Shown here: piece after piece, positions 25,487 to 35,424 of the stretch
Layout: each line of letters begins with the position of its first letter
Numbering within the stretch: the stretch's first letter is position 1
Assembly (NCBI RefSeq): GCF_900129355.1
Contig: NZ_FQVL01000001.1
Span: 434,001 to 498,000 of the forward strand
Source: Seinonella peptonophila
GTDB lineage: Bacteria; Bacillota; Bacilli; Thermoactinomycetales; Thermoactinomycetaceae
Direction of reading: 5' to 3'
DNA: 64,000 bases
Notes under the pieces: generated by a model
What the model was told of the DNA's origin: nothing
The model's input: only the letters and a program-made list of their open reading frames with translations
Databases searched by the model: none
Made by a program: the position numbers and the translations under genes

Positions 25487-26673
25487 GCTGTCCCCTCCGA
25501 ACTGATCACTTCTCGTATAGTCTCTACATCTTTATCTCCACGACCTGAAAGACAAATTAAGAGAATATCTTCTTGACTACGTTCTTTTGCCAATTTCATC
25601 GCTTGTGCAATCGCATGTGCAGATTCTAAAGCTGGTAGAATCCCCTCTAACGTGCAAAGAGCTTTAACAGCTGCAATTGCTTCTTCATCTGTCACAGCCG
25701 AATAATCGACACGCTTTTGATCTTTTAAAAAGGCATGCTCGGGGCCAACACCTGGATAATCAAGACCAGCAGAAATAGAATGTGCTGGTTGAATCTGCCC
25801 ATGTTCATTTTGTAGAAAGTAGCTATATGAACCATGTAAAACGCCAGGTGTTCCTTTAGAGAGTGAAGCAGCATGTTCGTCTGTTTCCAAACCTCGCCCA
25901 GCAGCTTCTACACCATGAAGACGAACTTGCGAATCATCTAGAAATGCTGCGAACATACCAATTGCATTACTTCCTCCACCCACACATGCGATCACATCAT
26001 CCGGCAGTCGACCTTCCATTTCTAGAATCTGTTGACGAGCTTCATCACTAATGATTCGTTGAAATTGTTTTACCATTTGCGGATATGGGTAAGGCCCCAC
26101 AACAGACCCGATACAGTAAAATGTATCTTCAATTTGAGCAACCCATTGTCTCAAAGCTTCATTTGTTGCATCTTTCAATGTTCTCGTACCAGTATGAACA
26201 GGGATCACTTTTGCACCCAGTAGCTCCATGCGAAAAACATTGAGCTGCTGTCGTCGCACATCTTCTTCGCCCATATATACTGTACATTCCATGCCAAGTA
26301 ATGCAGCAGTTGTCGCTGTAGCTACTCCATGTTGACCTGCTCCAGTTTCAGCAATCAATTTTTTCTTACCTAATTTACGTGCAAGTAACGCCTGACCCAA
26401 TGTGTTGTTAATTTTATGTGCTCCAGTGTGGTTAAGATCCTCTCTTTTCAGATAGATCTTAGCTCCACCAAGCGACTCACTTAATCTCTTTGCATAGGTT
26501 ATGGGGGTTGGACGTCCAGAATAATCCTTTAATAACTGTCGATATTCTGCTAGGAATTCTTCGTCCTGCATTGCCTCTTTAAAACCCGCTTCAATTTCCA
26601 TCAAAGCATTCATTGTTGTTTCGGGAACATACTGACCTCCGTAAGCACCAAAACGCTTCTCAGCTTGACTCAT
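25483..26673 (-). CDS. trpB: Tryptophan synthase beta chain
   Basis: Condenses indole with serine using PLP. 396 residues, full length. PLP lysine is Lys87 in HTGAHKINN; catalytic Glu in AETGAGQHG; phosphate loop [11 protein letters not shown]-terminal CLSGRGDKD. Overlaps trpF by 14 bases and trpA by 4, indicating translational coupling. Its serine substrate pathway (serA) is also in the window. Confidence 0.97.
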   Translation of the reverse strand: MSQAEKRFGAYGGQYVPETTMNALMEIEAGFKEAMQDEEFLAEYRQLLKDYSGRPTPITYAKRLSESLGGAKIYLKREDLNHTGAHKINNTLGQALLARKLGKKKLIAETGAGQHGVATATTAALLGMECTVYMGEEDVRRQQLNVFRMELLGAKVIPVHTGTRTLKDATNEALRQWVAQIEDTFYCIGSVVGPYPYPQMVKQFQRIISDEARQQILEMEGRLPDDVIACVGGGSNAIGMFAAFLDDSQVRLHGVEAAGRGLETDEHAASLSKGTPGVLHGSYSYFLQNEHGQIQPAHSISAGLDYPGVGPEHAFLKDQKRVDYSAVTDEEAIAAVKALCTLEGILPALESAHAIAQAMKLAKERSQEDILLICLSGRGDKDVETIREVISSEGTA

Positions 26674-27322
26674 AACGCTTAACCCTCCAAATCATTTCTC
26701 TAATTAGATCAGCATCTTTTCTATGTTCCCTTTCAATTCCGCTTGATACATCTACTCCTGCAATTGAATACTGATCTAGCAATAAAGACACATTGTTGAC
26801 CTGAATGCCACCAGCAATCCATAGTGGCAATTGATATTGATCGCAAATCTTTTTAAAAGCTGGGATTTTTGACCAATCAAAATTTTGACCTGTTCCACCA
26901 CGCTGTCCACGAACTGTCGAATCGAGTAATAACATATCGATATATGCAACGTAATCAATCACTTGTTTTGGTTCATTCTCCCCAACATGAAACACTTTTG
27001 TGATTTTCATATTAGGGAAATGAGCGGCAATTTCTTTACATTGTGCTGGAGACTCCGTCCCATGAAGTTGAATTCGATCAAATGAAGCAACCGCTAACCA
27101 TGATTGAACTTCTTCGATTGTAGGATTGATTAACACCCCTACTCGTTCTATCGAAGATGGAACGATAGAGATTAAAGAATAGAAACTTTCCTTAGAAACC
27201 GACCGTTTTCGATTTTGCACAAGGATAAATCCTATGGCATCGAGTGGATATACAATTGCTTGCCGAACATCTTCTGGATTCTGAAAACCACAGCATTTTA
27301 GTTTTATACTCATGTTCATCAA
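26660..27322 (-). CDS. trpF: Phosphoribosylanthranilate isomerase
   Basis: Amadori isomerisation of N-(5'-phosphoribosyl)anthranilate. 220-residue barrel. The first strand [16 protein letters not shown] carries the catalytic Cys; the later motifs are [23 protein letters not shown] with the general-acid Asp, PLWIAGGI and GVDVSSGIE. Overlaps trpC by 4 bases. Confidence 0.95.
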   Translation of the reverse strand: MMNMSIKLKCCGFQNPEDVRQAIVYPLDAIGFILVQNRKRSVSKESFYSLISIVPSSIERVGVLINPTIEEVQSWLAVASFDRIQLHGTESPAQCKEIAAHFPNMKITKVFHVGENEPKQVIDYVAYIDMLLLDSTVRGQRGGTGQNFDWSKIPAFKKICDQYQLPLWIAGGIQVNNVSLLLDQYSIAGVDVSSGIEREHRKDADLIREMIWRVKRYESS

Positions 27323-28089
27323 ACCTCTGATAATAATGCTTGAATTGCTTGTTCACGATTGGTTTGACGCATTAAGTATTCCCCAACCAAAATCCCTGCC
27401 GCACCTGCATTTTTCATTCTCAGGGCATCAGCAGGAGCATGGATTCCACTCTCAGCAATAACGGGTTGTGCACTTGAAATCATCGGCAACAGTCGTTCCG
27501 TTGTCTCTAAGTTCGTTTCAAATGAATGCAAATTACGATTATTAATGCCGATTACATCAGCTTCACAACTGAGCGCTGCTTTTAGTTCTTGCTCATCATG
27601 AACTTCAACTAAAACTTCTAGCCCCAATTGATGAGCATGTTGAACCAAATCTTTTAGCTGTTTCTCCTCTAAAATCGCAACAATGAGTAAAATCGCATCT
27701 GCGCCCATTTGCAAACTTTCTTCGATCTGAATGGCATCGATAATGAAGTCTTTTCTTAAAACAGGCAATCCTACAGACGCTCGAACATTGATTAAATTTT
27801 CGGCACTACCCTGAAAGTAGGTGCGATCTGTTAACACAGAGATCGCAATCGCTCCTCCACGTTCATATTCAGTTGCAATTGTGATTGGATCAATCTCAGC
27901 CTGAATCACTCCTTTTGAGGGCGAAGCAGGCTTTATTTCAGCGATTATGCCAAATGAGGTAGCAAGTAAAGCAGCAGAAAGAGATCGAGGAGTATTTTTA
28001 GCTAAAGACAATACATGATCCTGCTGTCCTTTTTGTTTCAGAATATCTATTTCTTTTTGTTTTGTGGCCACAATTTTTTTAAGAAACAT
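27319..28089 (-). CDS. trpC: Indole-3-glycerol phosphate synthase
   Basis: Ring-closes CdRP to indole-3-glycerol phosphate. 256 residues. Motifs: the IAEIKPASPSKG lysine loop, SVLTDRTYFQGS, LPVLRKDFI catalytic lysine, EVLVEVHDEQEL, IGINNRNL and VIAESGI. Overlaps trpD by 11 bases and trpF by 4. Confidence 0.97.
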   Translation of the reverse strand: MFLKKIVATKQKEIDILKQKGQQDHVLSLAKNTPRSLSAALLATSFGIIAEIKPASPSKGVIQAEIDPITIATEYERGGAIAISVLTDRTYFQGSAENLINVRASVGLPVLRKDFIIDAIQIEESLQMGADAILLIVAILEEKQLKDLVQHAHQLGLEVLVEVHDEQELKAALSCEADVIGINNRNLHSFETNLETTERLLPMISSAQPVIAESGIHAPADALRMKNAGAAGILVGEYLMRQTNREQAIQALLSEV

Positions 28090-29104
28090 GTTTCACCCTC
28101 CGTGAAGATTGAATGGCTTCGATTAGTTTTGCTTTCGCTTTTCCTGTATCAATTATTTTTTGTGCCTCAGATACGCCTTCTTGAACTGAGCCCACTCGAT
28201 CAGCAAGATAGAGAACAGCACCAGCATTAAAAACAACAATATCACGAGGTGCTCCGTTTTCGCCTTCTAAAACACGACGAATTATTTCTGCATTTTGCTT
28301 GGCATCTCCGCCTTTTAACGCTTCTAGAGGGTGTGAAGATAAGCCAACCTCTTCCGGTGACAGTAGATAGTTAAATATCTGACCATTACGTACCTCACTA
28401 ACTCTTGTCGACCCGCTTACTGTTAACTCATCTAACCCATCTAAACTGGCGACAACTAAAGCACGCTCGACTCCTAATCCTACTAATGCCTCTGCAATAA
28501 TCGGAGTGAGGGAGTGATCAAACACACCTAAAAGCTGTCGCTTAACGTTGGCGGGATTAGTCAAAGGGCCTAGCAAGTTAAAGCATGTTCGAAACCCTAA
28601 TTCTTTACGAGTTGGCATTACATGTTTCATTGCTTGATGATAAAGTGGCGCGAATAAAAAACAGATATTCGTCTCTTGTAACATTTGTCTTGCCATCTGT
28701 GCATCATGAGCCACATTCATACCTAAGGCTTCTAACACATCAACACTTCCGCATTTGCTCGAAGCTGCTCGGTTCCCATGTTTTGCAATTGGTACGCCTG
28801 CGGCAGCCGCAACAAATGCAGCAGCTGTTGAAATATTAAATGTATTGGCACCATCACCGCCTGTGCCACATGTATCAACAGCATCAACCAAAGAATGCTC
28901 TACTTTGATCGCATAGGAACGCATGCCCTCAGCAAAACCTATTAATTCCTCCGCAGTCTCTTCTTTTATGCGAAGGGCTGTGAGTAGACTAGCAACCTGT
29001 ACATTGGTCCATTCACCGTTCATCATCTGATGCATAAATTGACGTGCTTCCTGACGTGTTAGATGCTGCCCAGAAATCACCTTTTGAATACCCTCGTTAA
29101 ACAT
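28079..29104 (-). CDS. trpD: Anthranilate phosphoribosyltransferase
   Basis: Transfers phosphoribose from PRPP to anthranilate. 341 residues from ATG 29104, which follows AGGAAGAGAG; the longer frame up to 29203 runs through the leader terminator and is not coding. Motifs: VDTCGTGGDGANTFNIST phosphate loop, KHGNRAASSKCGS and a FNLLGPLTNPA segment. It is the first gene of this operon: there is no trpE, so anthranilate must come from a synthase encoded elsewhere. Confidence 0.96.
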   Translation of the reverse strand: MFNEGIQKVISGQHLTRQEARQFMHQMMNGEWTNVQVASLLTALRIKEETAEELIGFAEGMRSYAIKVEHSLVDAVDTCGTGGDGANTFNISTAAAFVAAAAGVPIAKHGNRAASSKCGSVDVLEALGMNVAHDAQMARQMLQETNICFLFAPLYHQAMKHVMPTRKELGFRTCFNLLGPLTNPANVKRQLLGVFDHSLTPIIAEALVGLGVERALVVASLDGLDELTVSGSTRVSEVRNGQIFNYLLSPEEVGLSSHPLEALKGGDAKQNAEIIRRVLEGENGAPRDIVVFNAGAVLYLADRVGSVQEGVSEAQKIIDTGKAKAKLIEAIQSSRRVKHVS

Positions 29105-29157
29105 AGCTCTCTTCCTTTCTCTTATTGGATAAGAGATAAGAGAGACAGAAGAAACGA

Positions 29158-29181
29158 TAAAAACCAAAGCATGAGCTTTGG
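29158..29181 (-). terminator. Attenuator terminator of the trp leader
   Basis: Minus strand CCAAAGC TCAT GCTTTGG followed by TTTTTATC: a 7-bp stem, tetraloop and T-run between the TRAP-type repeats and the trpD ribosome site. This is the expected position of the TRAP-controlled attenuator. Confidence 0.88.
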
Positions 29182-29202
29182 CTTTCTCTCCCTGTTCCTT
29201 CA

Positions 29203-29263
29203 CTCTGCTCCTCTCAACTCAAACCCACTCATCTCTACTCTACTAAAAATCTCTAATTGTCTA
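29203..29263 (-). promoter_or_regulatory. TRAP-binding (G/U)AG repeat tract of the trp leader
   Basis: The minus-strand transcript reads three UAG then seven GAG triplets between 29263 and 29203. Most spacers are 2 nt; two gaps of 7 nt fit one degenerate in-register triplet each, and an AAG follows in register. This matches the 10-11 repeats that wrap around the 11-subunit TRAP ring. When tryptophan-loaded TRAP binds, the antiterminator cannot form and the terminator at 29158-29181 stops transcription. The regulator itself, mtrB, is at 37.5 kb. Confidence 0.88.
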
Positions 29264-29265
29264 TA

Positions 29266-29294
29266 ACTCTACTGGAAACATGGTTAACTGTCAA
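29266..29294 (-). promoter_or_regulatory. trp operon promoter
   Basis: TTGACA (29294-29289), 17-base spacer, TAGAGT (29271-29266) on the minus strand, starting 5 bases after the aroH stop. Transcription would begin just upstream of the TRAP repeats. The same -10 variant occurs at the serine T-box promoter. Confidence 0.7.
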
Positions 29295-29298
29295 TCAA

Positions 29299-29670
29299 TT
29301 AGCGGTCTAAGTCAGGTCTCAGTACGATGGCATCCCGTAAATACACATGTTCCATTTGTTGTTGTGTACGGGTCGTGTTAACCAAAACTAATAAGCGAAT
29401 ACAACGTGCAAGTCCACCAGGGACATCAATTTCACTCCCACACAGGAGTGGTACAAACTTCCATCCTGCTAATTGACGAATTGCTTTTGCAGGAAATGTT
29501 GCATTTAAATCATGGGTCATTGTAATCGTTATTGAAGCAACATCTTCAGCAAACACTTCATTTTTTTCGATTAACTCCAAAAAACATTCTTTAGTAGCTT
29601 CTAATATTTGCTGAGTGTTATTTTCTTCCACGGTGATCGCACCACGAATCCCCCTTACTTTCCACTCCAC
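29299..29670 (-). CDS. aroH: Chorismate mutase (AroH type)
   Basis: Converts chorismate to prephenate for Phe and Tyr. 123-residue monofunctional AroH-class (pseudo-alpha/beta barrel trimer) enzyme: VRGIRGAITVEENN start with the active-site Arg, FPAKAIRQL, GSEIDVPGGLARCIR. Last gene of aroC-aroB-aroH, 6 bases after aroB. Read-through into the trp leader is possible. Confidence 0.96.
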   Translation of the reverse strand: MEWKVRGIRGAITVEENNTQQILEATKECFLELIEKNEVFAEDVASITITMTHDLNATFPAKAIRQLAGWKFVPLLCGSEIDVPGGLARCIRLLVLVNTTRTQQQMEHVYLRDAIVLRPDLDR

Positions 29671-29676
29671 GCAATG

Positions 29677-30777
29677 TCACCCCCATATCTGTGTTAAAAC
29701 GTCTTCTACATCTGATGTAGAAATTTCATGCACAAGTTCTACTTTCCCAAGCCCTGTAGTCAATACAAAATTAAGTTTGCCATTTCTCGCTTTTTTATCG
29801 CGCCGCATCGCTTGAACTAACTCATCCATTGACCAGTTTTCATCAATGCGAGTCGGCAGACCAAACGAGTTTAATAAAGCTTCTGTTCTTTCTACAATCT
29901 CCATTGGCAAAGAAAAGTATTTTTGGCTTAATCGCACTGCGCCTGCAATGCCAATCGCAACAGCTTCACCATGCTTATAATGCTGATAATGCGAAACTGC
30001 TTCTAATGCGTGTCCTATGGTATGACCATAATTTAAGATTGCTCGAATCCCTTGTTCGCGTTCATCTTGCGATACTACTGCTGCTTTCACCTGACATCCA
30101 CGATAAATCGCTTCAATCAAGTGTGTGGGTTCTAGCTGAAGAAGAGAGTCAACATGTGTTTCTAACCATGACACAAAATGGACATCCCAAATTAATCCAT
30201 GTTTAATAACCTCTGTAAAACCATTTCTCACTTCACGTTCAGGTAATGTTCGCAGAGAATCAACATCAAAAACTACGAGCTCAGGTTGATGAAAAGCACC
30301 GATATAATTTTTTGCCTGTGGATGATTGACTCCTACTTTTCCGCCCACACTGCTATCATGTGCTAATAGTGTAGTGGGTAACTGAACAAAAGAGATTCCT
30401 CGCATATAACTTGCTGCTACAAACCCAGCTAGATCACCTACTACGCCGCCTCCCAGTGCTAGAATCACACTCCTACGATCTAGGCCAGCTACAATACATG
30501 CTCCAATTAACCGTTCAAGTTCTAATAAATTTTTGCTATGTTCACCTGCAGTTATTTCTGCCAAATGAACTACATATCCAGCTTCACGTAATGTTTCAAC
30601 AACCGTGGAAGCATGAAGTTTTCCAACCTGATTATCAGTGATGACCATCAAACGACGATCCTCAGTAATCCCCTGTTGCAGGAGTAAAGTTGGTAAACGT
30701 GAAAAAAGCTGACTCCCAATATGAATTGGATATGACTGATCCGATAAACGAATTTCCAAGGTTCGCTCTTTCATCAA
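29677..30777 (-). CDS. aroB: 3-dehydroquinate synthase
   Basis: Second step of the shikimate pathway, NAD- and metal-dependent. 366 residues with [16 protein letters not shown], the [19 protein letters not shown] loop, [11 protein letters not shown] and the metal-binding [11 protein letters not shown] and HGEAVAIG histidines. Its start overlaps the aroC stop by 4 bases. Confidence 0.97.
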   Translation of the reverse strand: MMKERTLEIRLSDQSYPIHIGSQLFSRLPTLLLQQGITEDRRLMVITDNQVGKLHASTVVETLREAGYVVHLAEITAGEHSKNLLELERLIGACIVAGLDRRSVILALGGGVVGDLAGFVAASYMRGISFVQLPTTLLAHDSSVGGKVGVNHPQAKNYIGAFHQPELVVFDVDSLRTLPEREVRNGFTEVIKHGLIWDVHFVSWLETHVDSLLQLEPTHLIEAIYRGCQVKAAVVSQDEREQGIRAILNYGHTIGHALEAVSHYQHYKHGEAVAIGIAGAVRLSQKYFSLPMEIVERTEALLNSFGLPTRIDENWSMDELVQAMRRDKKARNGKLNFVLTTGLGKVELVHEISTSDVEDVLTQIWG

Positions 30778-31937
30778 AAAGCCACCACTCGTTTACGATA
30801 TTCTTCCACCTGCTCCACTAACTCATCTATGGTATCAGCAGGGAATTTTTCTAACAAAGCTTGAGCGATTTCCCAAGCAACGACATTCTCTGCTACCACA
30901 CTAGCCGCAGGAACAGCACAGCTATCTGAACGCTCAATGCTAGCGGCAAATGGCTCTTTTGAATCAATATCGACACTCATCAATGGTTTATATAGTGTAG
31001 GAATCGGTTTCATAACACCACGAATGATAAGCGGCTCACCTGTTGTCATACCACCTTCAAAACCGCCAAGACGATTTGTCTTCCGATAAAATCCACGTTC
31101 TTTTGACCAAGCAATCTCATCATGAACCTGCGAACCCAATTTCTCCGCCGCCTCAAAACCGATACCAAATTCAACACCTTTAAATGCATTGATACTTACA
31201 ATTGCTTGCGCAAGTCGACCATCTAATTTGCGATCCCATTGCACATGGCTACCTAATCCTACAGGAACACCTTCAACCATTACCTCCACTACGCCCCCAA
31301 GTGAATCCCCTTCTTTTTTTGCAAGATCGATCAAATCCATCATTGCTTGCTCAACAGAGCGATCCATACATCGTACAGGTGATTGATCAATTTGTTCGAT
31401 CATCTGCTCCCAAGGCGTTTCTAAAATACGTTCGGCTGTCACTTCACCAATTCTCAAAACATGTCCAACCAACCGAATTTGACACAACTCTAAGATTTGC
31501 CTTGCGACTGCACCTACCGCTACCCGAGCCGCTGTCTCGCGAGCACTTGAACGCTCTAGTACATCTCGCATATCTCGATGATTATATTTTATGGCCCCAT
31601 TTAAATCTGCATGACCAGGTCTTGGTCGTGAAATTCTTCGTTTTTCTTCATCTTGGGGATCAGGACTAGGGGTCATAATTTTTTGCCAATGTGTCCAATC
31701 TTTATTTTCGATCACTAATGCAACCGGAGCGCCAGTTGTTTTACCAAACCGTACTCCACCCACAATCTCAACTTGATCACTTTCAATCTGCATTCTTCTA
31801 CCTCGACCATGTCCTTTTTGCCTCCGCGAAAGCTGATGGTCGATTTTTTCTTTTGAAAATGGTAATTGACTTGGTAAGCCCTCAACAATCACAGTTAATT
31901 GAGGTCCATGGGATTCGCCCGCTGTCAAGTATCTCAT
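30774..31937 (-). CDS. aroC: Chorismate synthase
   Basis: Produces chorismate from EPSP with reduced FMN. 387 residues. Signatures: [14 protein letters not shown] near the start, [43 protein letters not shown] and [13 protein letters not shown]. Named aroF in B. subtilis. First gene of the set. AAAGGTGA precedes the ATG. Confidence 0.97.
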   Translation of the reverse strand: MRYLTAGESHGPQLTVIVEGLPSQLPFSKEKIDHQLSRRQKGHGRGRRMQIESDQVEIVGGVRFGKTTGAPVALVIENKDWTHWQKIMTPSPDPQDEEKRRISRPRPGHADLNGAIKYNHRDMRDVLERSSARETAARVAVGAVARQILELCQIRLVGHVLRIGEVTAERILETPWEQMIEQIDQSPVRCMDRSVEQAMMDLIDLAKKEGDSLGGVVEVMVEGVPVGLGSHVQWDRKLDGRLAQAIVSINAFKGVEFGIGFEAAEKLGSQVHDEIAWSKERGFYRKTNRLGGFEGGMTTGEPLIIRGVMKPIPTLYKPLMSVDIDSKEPFAASIERSDSCAVPAASVVAENVVAWEIAQALLEKFPADTIDELVEQVEEYRKRVVAF

Positions 31938-32088
31938 TTAAAATCACCTTTTCTTTATCTTTTCTTATAGGATATTTTATCGCATAAAAGCACAAAAGGG
32001 CAAAAGCACCTTTTATCATCATAACATATCTTAGCATACAGACTGCTATATAAATGAAATAATCCTTTGCTTATTTCAACACACGAAA

Positions 32089-32117
32089 TAAAAAGATTCA
32101 GCCGATTGGCTGAATCC
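32089..32117 (-). terminator. Terminator after ndk
   Basis: Minus strand GATTCAGCC AATC GGCTGAATC then TTTTTATTT, 9-bp perfect stem, just after the ndk stop. Confidence 0.88.
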
Positions 32118-32133
32118 ATTATCTAAATCACGC

Positions 32134-32583
32134 TTAATAAATCCATTGATCGATAGTCTTCTCATATGCCACTTTCTCTTCCTCAGAGAAGAAAAGACCA
32201 ATTTCACGTTCAGCACTTTCTGGTGAATCAGAACCATGAATAATATTCATCGCTACTTGCACCCCATAATCACCGCGGATTGTTCCCGGAGCTGCATCCG
32301 CTGGATTGGTAGCGCCCATCATCTGTCTAGCTGTAGCGATCACATTTTCTCCTTGCCAAACCATTGCAAAAACAGGACCTGCTGTAATAAACTCAACTAA
32401 TTCTCCAAAGAAAGGTCTTTCACGATGCTCTGCATAATGCTGCTGAGCGAGTTGTGAACTAATATGCATCAATTTCGCTCCAACTAATTGAAAACCTTTC
32501 TGTTCAAAACGTTTTACTACTTCGCCTACCAAACCGCGTTGAACTCCATCTGGTTTAACCATTAAAAAAGTCTGTTCCATCAA
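32134..32583 (-). CDS. ndk: Nucleoside diphosphate kinase
   Basis: Balances NTP and dNTP pools by phosphate transfer through a phosphohistidine. 149 residues, with the KPDGVQRG N-terminal motif, the [15 protein letters not shown] Kpn-loop region and the active-site [16 protein letters not shown]. Follows hepT as in B. subtilis. Confidence 0.97.
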   Translation of the reverse strand: MMEQTFLMVKPDGVQRGLVGEVVKRFEQKGFQLVGAKLMHISSQLAQQHYAEHRERPFFGELVEFITAGPVFAMVWQGENVIATARQMMGATNPADAAPGTIRGDYGVQVAMNIIHGSDSPESAEREIGLFFSEEEKVAYEKTIDQWIY

Positions 32584-32682
32584 TACTCACCTATCACTAT
32601 GTATTTATTTTCCTTCCAAGACAGGAATTCTTCCAAATTGTATCAGCGATCATGAAAGGAAGCAAGTAAAGGGAGTGTTCGT

Positions 32683-33654
32683 TTAATAAGTTCGCTTTAC
32701 GATAAACTCAGCAATTCTTTGTAAAGAATCACGTTCTTTCTGTTTCGGCAATTTGTCTAATACAGCTAATGCCTTGTGTAAATATCGATTTGCTAATTGA
32801 TTAGCAAATTCTATACCACCCGATGTTTTCACGATTTCTAAAACTTCTGTTAGATTATCAGATTGTCCTTTATGCGCTAAGTAATCAACAATCTGCTTTC
32901 GTTTAACTGGATCTAGATGTTTTAATGCATAAATGACAGGCAACGTCACATTACCTGTCTTCAAATCACTTCCAGCCGGTTTTCCTAATTCTTTATCAGT
33001 TCCAGTAAAATCTAGGATATCATCTATCATTTGAAAGGCCATTCCAATATAGTATCCATAGGAACGTAAAACTTGTTCGACCTGTTCCGAAGTTTGGCTC
33101 ACCATTGCTCCAAGCTGACAACTAACCATAATTAATAAAGCTGTTTTTCGTTTGATACGTTGAAGATATCGATGAATTGTTAACTCGGCTTGATAGAGAT
33201 CACGAATTTGCTCAATCTCCCCTCGACACATTTCCAACATTTCATGTGAGAGAACACGATGAATTCGCTGATCCTGAAATTTACATAGCTCCTGTAACGC
33301 ACAAGCAAGAATATAATCTCCTGAAAGAAGAGCAATTCGATTATCCCATTTCGCCTTTACGGTCGGCTTGCCCCGTCTTGTCTCCGCATTATCAATTACG
33401 TCATCATGAACCAAAGTAGCCATATGGATTAATTCTAGTACAATAGCAATGCTTTTGAGTTGTGCAAAAGAAGGGGAACCAAACTGACCTGAAAGCAACA
33501 CAAAGACCGGACGAATTCTCTTTCCCCCAGCATGCAATAAGTGATGTGATGCTTCCTGTAACTCAATGTGATCTGATTTCAATGCCTCAAATAGTCCTGT
33601 TTCAATTTCTCGTAAATTTTTTTTCATTCCCCGATAAATGGTCTGCAAATTCAT
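32683..33654 (-). CDS. hepT: Heptaprenyl diphosphate synthase component II (catalytic)
   Basis: Trans-prenyltransferase chain that elongates farnesyl diphosphate to the C35 side chain of menaquinone, in complex with HepS. 323 residues: LLHAGGKRIRP, the first aspartate-rich motif in VHDDVIDNAETRRGKP, and the second in QMIDDILDFTGTDKELGKP. Chain length is inferred from the hepS partner three genes upstream. Confidence 0.94.
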   Translation of the reverse strand: MNLQTIYRGMKKNLREIETGLFEALKSDHIELQEASHHLLHAGGKRIRPVFVLLSGQFGSPSFAQLKSIAIVLELIHMATLVHDDVIDNAETRRGKPTVKAKWDNRIALLSGDYILACALQELCKFQDQRIHRVLSHEMLEMCRGEIEQIRDLYQAELTIHRYLQRIKRKTALLIMVSCQLGAMVSQTSEQVEQVLRSYGYYIGMAFQMIDDILDFTGTDKELGKPAGSDLKTGNVTLPVIYALKHLDPVKRKQIVDYLAHKGQSDNLTEVLEIVKTSGGIEFANQLANRYLHKALAVLDKLPKQKERDSLQRIAEFIVKRTY

Positions 33655-33702
33655 ATAACTGCACTCCCCCTTTCATCATCCACAAGTAACCAGACTTCAG
33701 AC

Positions 33703-34524
33703 TCAAATCTCCAATGTCTGAATCGGTACACTCTCTGAGAGGTAGCCCAGCTCATAAACCAATTGGAAATAAGTAGCCAATCCGTCCTGTTCTGATTTAC
33801 CAAAATCATAACATAAACCATGAAAATAGGATTTCCAAAAATCAGTTGTTCCCCCTAATTTTAAGGCATACTGCACCGCTTTTTCCAAATTTTGCACGCC
33901 AAAATATTTTGCTTGAAGAAAACGTTTCGCTACCTCTGATACATCATCTGGCTGTTCATTTAGTAATTCTTTGCGCACAGCCCAAACAGCATAAGTCATC
34001 CCCAACCTTGTGTATTTCAACCATTCTTCTCCTAAATCAAATCGTTTTATCTCAGGGTGATGCCAAGCAGATAAAATCGCATCATCACCAATTAGCAATG
34101 CAGCTTTGGAGACTTTTAACATTTCATGAAGGTCTGGGGTCATCACATGATAATCCGGTTGAACGCCAACATATTTCTCTAAAATCACTTTCAATAGGTG
34201 GATAGAGGTTGCTGAAGTATTCGTTAAAGCAATTGGTTGACGATCTAAATCTTCTAGCCGATCAAAAGAAGAAAAGAGAAAAATTGAGCCAACTGCACCA
34301 TGAGAACTAATTGAAATATCTGGAATCAAATCATATTTATCATAATGTTGCCCATAGGCAAAAGCTGAAACGGGTGCTATATCAATTGTTCCTTGCTGCA
34401 TAGATCGATTTAGCTGTGCGGGAACAAGCGGACACCACTCAATCGATAATCCTGTTTCATCAAATGCTGTAAAGATAGGCAGTACATTTGTATATGCTAT
34501 TTTTCCAATGCGAATTGTCTTCAT
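33703..34524 (-). CDS. mqnA: Chorismate dehydratase (futalosine pathway)
   Basis: MqnA removes water from chorismate to give 3-(1-carboxyvinyloxy)benzoate, the entry to the futalosine route for menaquinone. 273 residues with a periplasmic-binding-protein-like fold (DUF178). Visible are the GKIAYTNVLPIF start, DIAPVSAFAYGQ, the small-residue loop TNTSATSIHLL and LLIGDDAIL. It lies between hepT and mqnP. In B. subtilis this spot is empty because that species uses the menFDHCEB route. Other mqn genes are not in the window. Confidence 0.88.
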   Translation of the reverse strand: MKTIRIGKIAYTNVLPIFTAFDETGLSIEWCPLVPAQLNRSMQQGTIDIAPVSAFAYGQHYDKYDLIPDISISSHGAVGSIFLFSSFDRLEDLDRQPIALTNTSATSIHLLKVILEKYVGVQPDYHVMTPDLHEMLKVSKAALLIGDDAILSAWHHPEIKRFDLGEEWLKYTRLGMTYAVWAVRKELLNEQPDDVSEVAKRFLQAKYFGVQNLEKAVQYALKLGGTTDFWKSYFHGLCYDFGKSEQDGLATYFQLVYELGYLSESVPIQTLEI

Positions 34525-34548
34525 AGTTGTCCCTTCTTAAATGCTCAT

Positions 34549-35421
34549 TCACCACAAAATATCAACCATAGCAAATAAAAAGACGATTACGCTTAATATC
34601 CCGTTCATCGTAAAAAATGCCGTGTTTAATCTTGATAAATCGTTTGGTGATACAATCGAATGTTCATAGATTAAAATTAGAAAAGCAATGGCAATTCCAA
34701 TTCCAAACCAAAGTTGTAATTCTGTCATGAGTAAAAGCGCAACTAAGCCACAAATTGTAACCAAATGCATAAGCGAAGAAATCCACAGTGCCGCACGAAT
34801 TCCAAATCTAGCAGGAATAGAATGAAGACGTTCTTGACGATCAAAAGATACATCCTGACAAGCATATATAACATCAAACCCGCCAATCCAAAGTGCTACG
34901 GTGATAAAAAGGATAATAGCCGTTAAGTCAATACGACCAGTTATGGCAATCCAACCACCAAGTGGACCCGCAGCTGTGGAAATACCAAGAACAAAATGAC
35001 ATAACCAAGTAAATCGTTTTGTATATGAATAAAAGACTAAAATAAAGACAGCTAAAGGAAGTAAATAAACAGTTAACCAGTTCAGTTGCAGGGCGGCAAA
35101 GAACAATAATACAAATGAGAGGACAACAAATCCCCATACAAAGGTTTCTGATAATAAACCTGCTGGTAAAGCTCGATTACTTGTGCGTGGATTTTTTGCA
35201 TCAATTTTGCGATCAATAATCCGATTTAGCGCCATAGCAGCACTTCTCGCACCGACCATAGCTAAGGTGATCCAGCCCATTTGTACCCAAGTTGGCAAAT
35301 GCCCAGTATCCTCTAACGAACCTAAAATAGCTCCTAAATATGCAAATGGTAAGGCAAAGATGGTATGTTCAAATTTAATCATTTCAAATACTATTTTCAA
35401 TTTGCTAATCAATACGTTCAT
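34549..35421 (-). CDS. mqnP: UbiA-family prenyltransferase, probable MqnP
   Basis: Integral-membrane prenyltransferase of 290 residues with about eight to nine helices. The two aspartate-rich diphosphate/Mg sites are NRIIDRKID (helix 2 loop) and YACQDVSFDRQERLHS (helix 6 loop). In futalosine-pathway bacteria the UbiA homologue next to mqnA is thought to attach the prenyl chain to 1,4-dihydroxy-6-naphthoate (MqnP). It is 3 bases after menG and 24 before mqnA. A menA role is the alternative, but the mqnA neighbour argues for MqnP. Confidence 0.85.
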   Translation of the reverse strand: MNVLISKLKIVFEMIKFEHTIFALPFAYLGAILGSLEDTGHLPTWVQMGWITLAMVGARSAAMALNRIIDRKIDAKNPRTSNRALPAGLLSETFVWGFVVLSFVLLFFAALQLNWLTVYLLPLAVFILVFYSYTKRFTWLCHFVLGISTAAGPLGGWIAITGRIDLTAIILFITVALWIGGFDVIYACQDVSFDRQERLHSIPARFGIRAALWISSLMHLVTICGLVALLLMTELQLWFGIGIAIAFLILIYEHSIVSPNDLSRLNTAFFTMNGILSVIVFLFAMVDILW

Positions 35422-35424
35422 GAT

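Noticed and set aside
29104-29203. N-terminal extension of trpD through the leader
   Set aside because: It would be translated across the attenuator terminator and is not homologous to TrpD.
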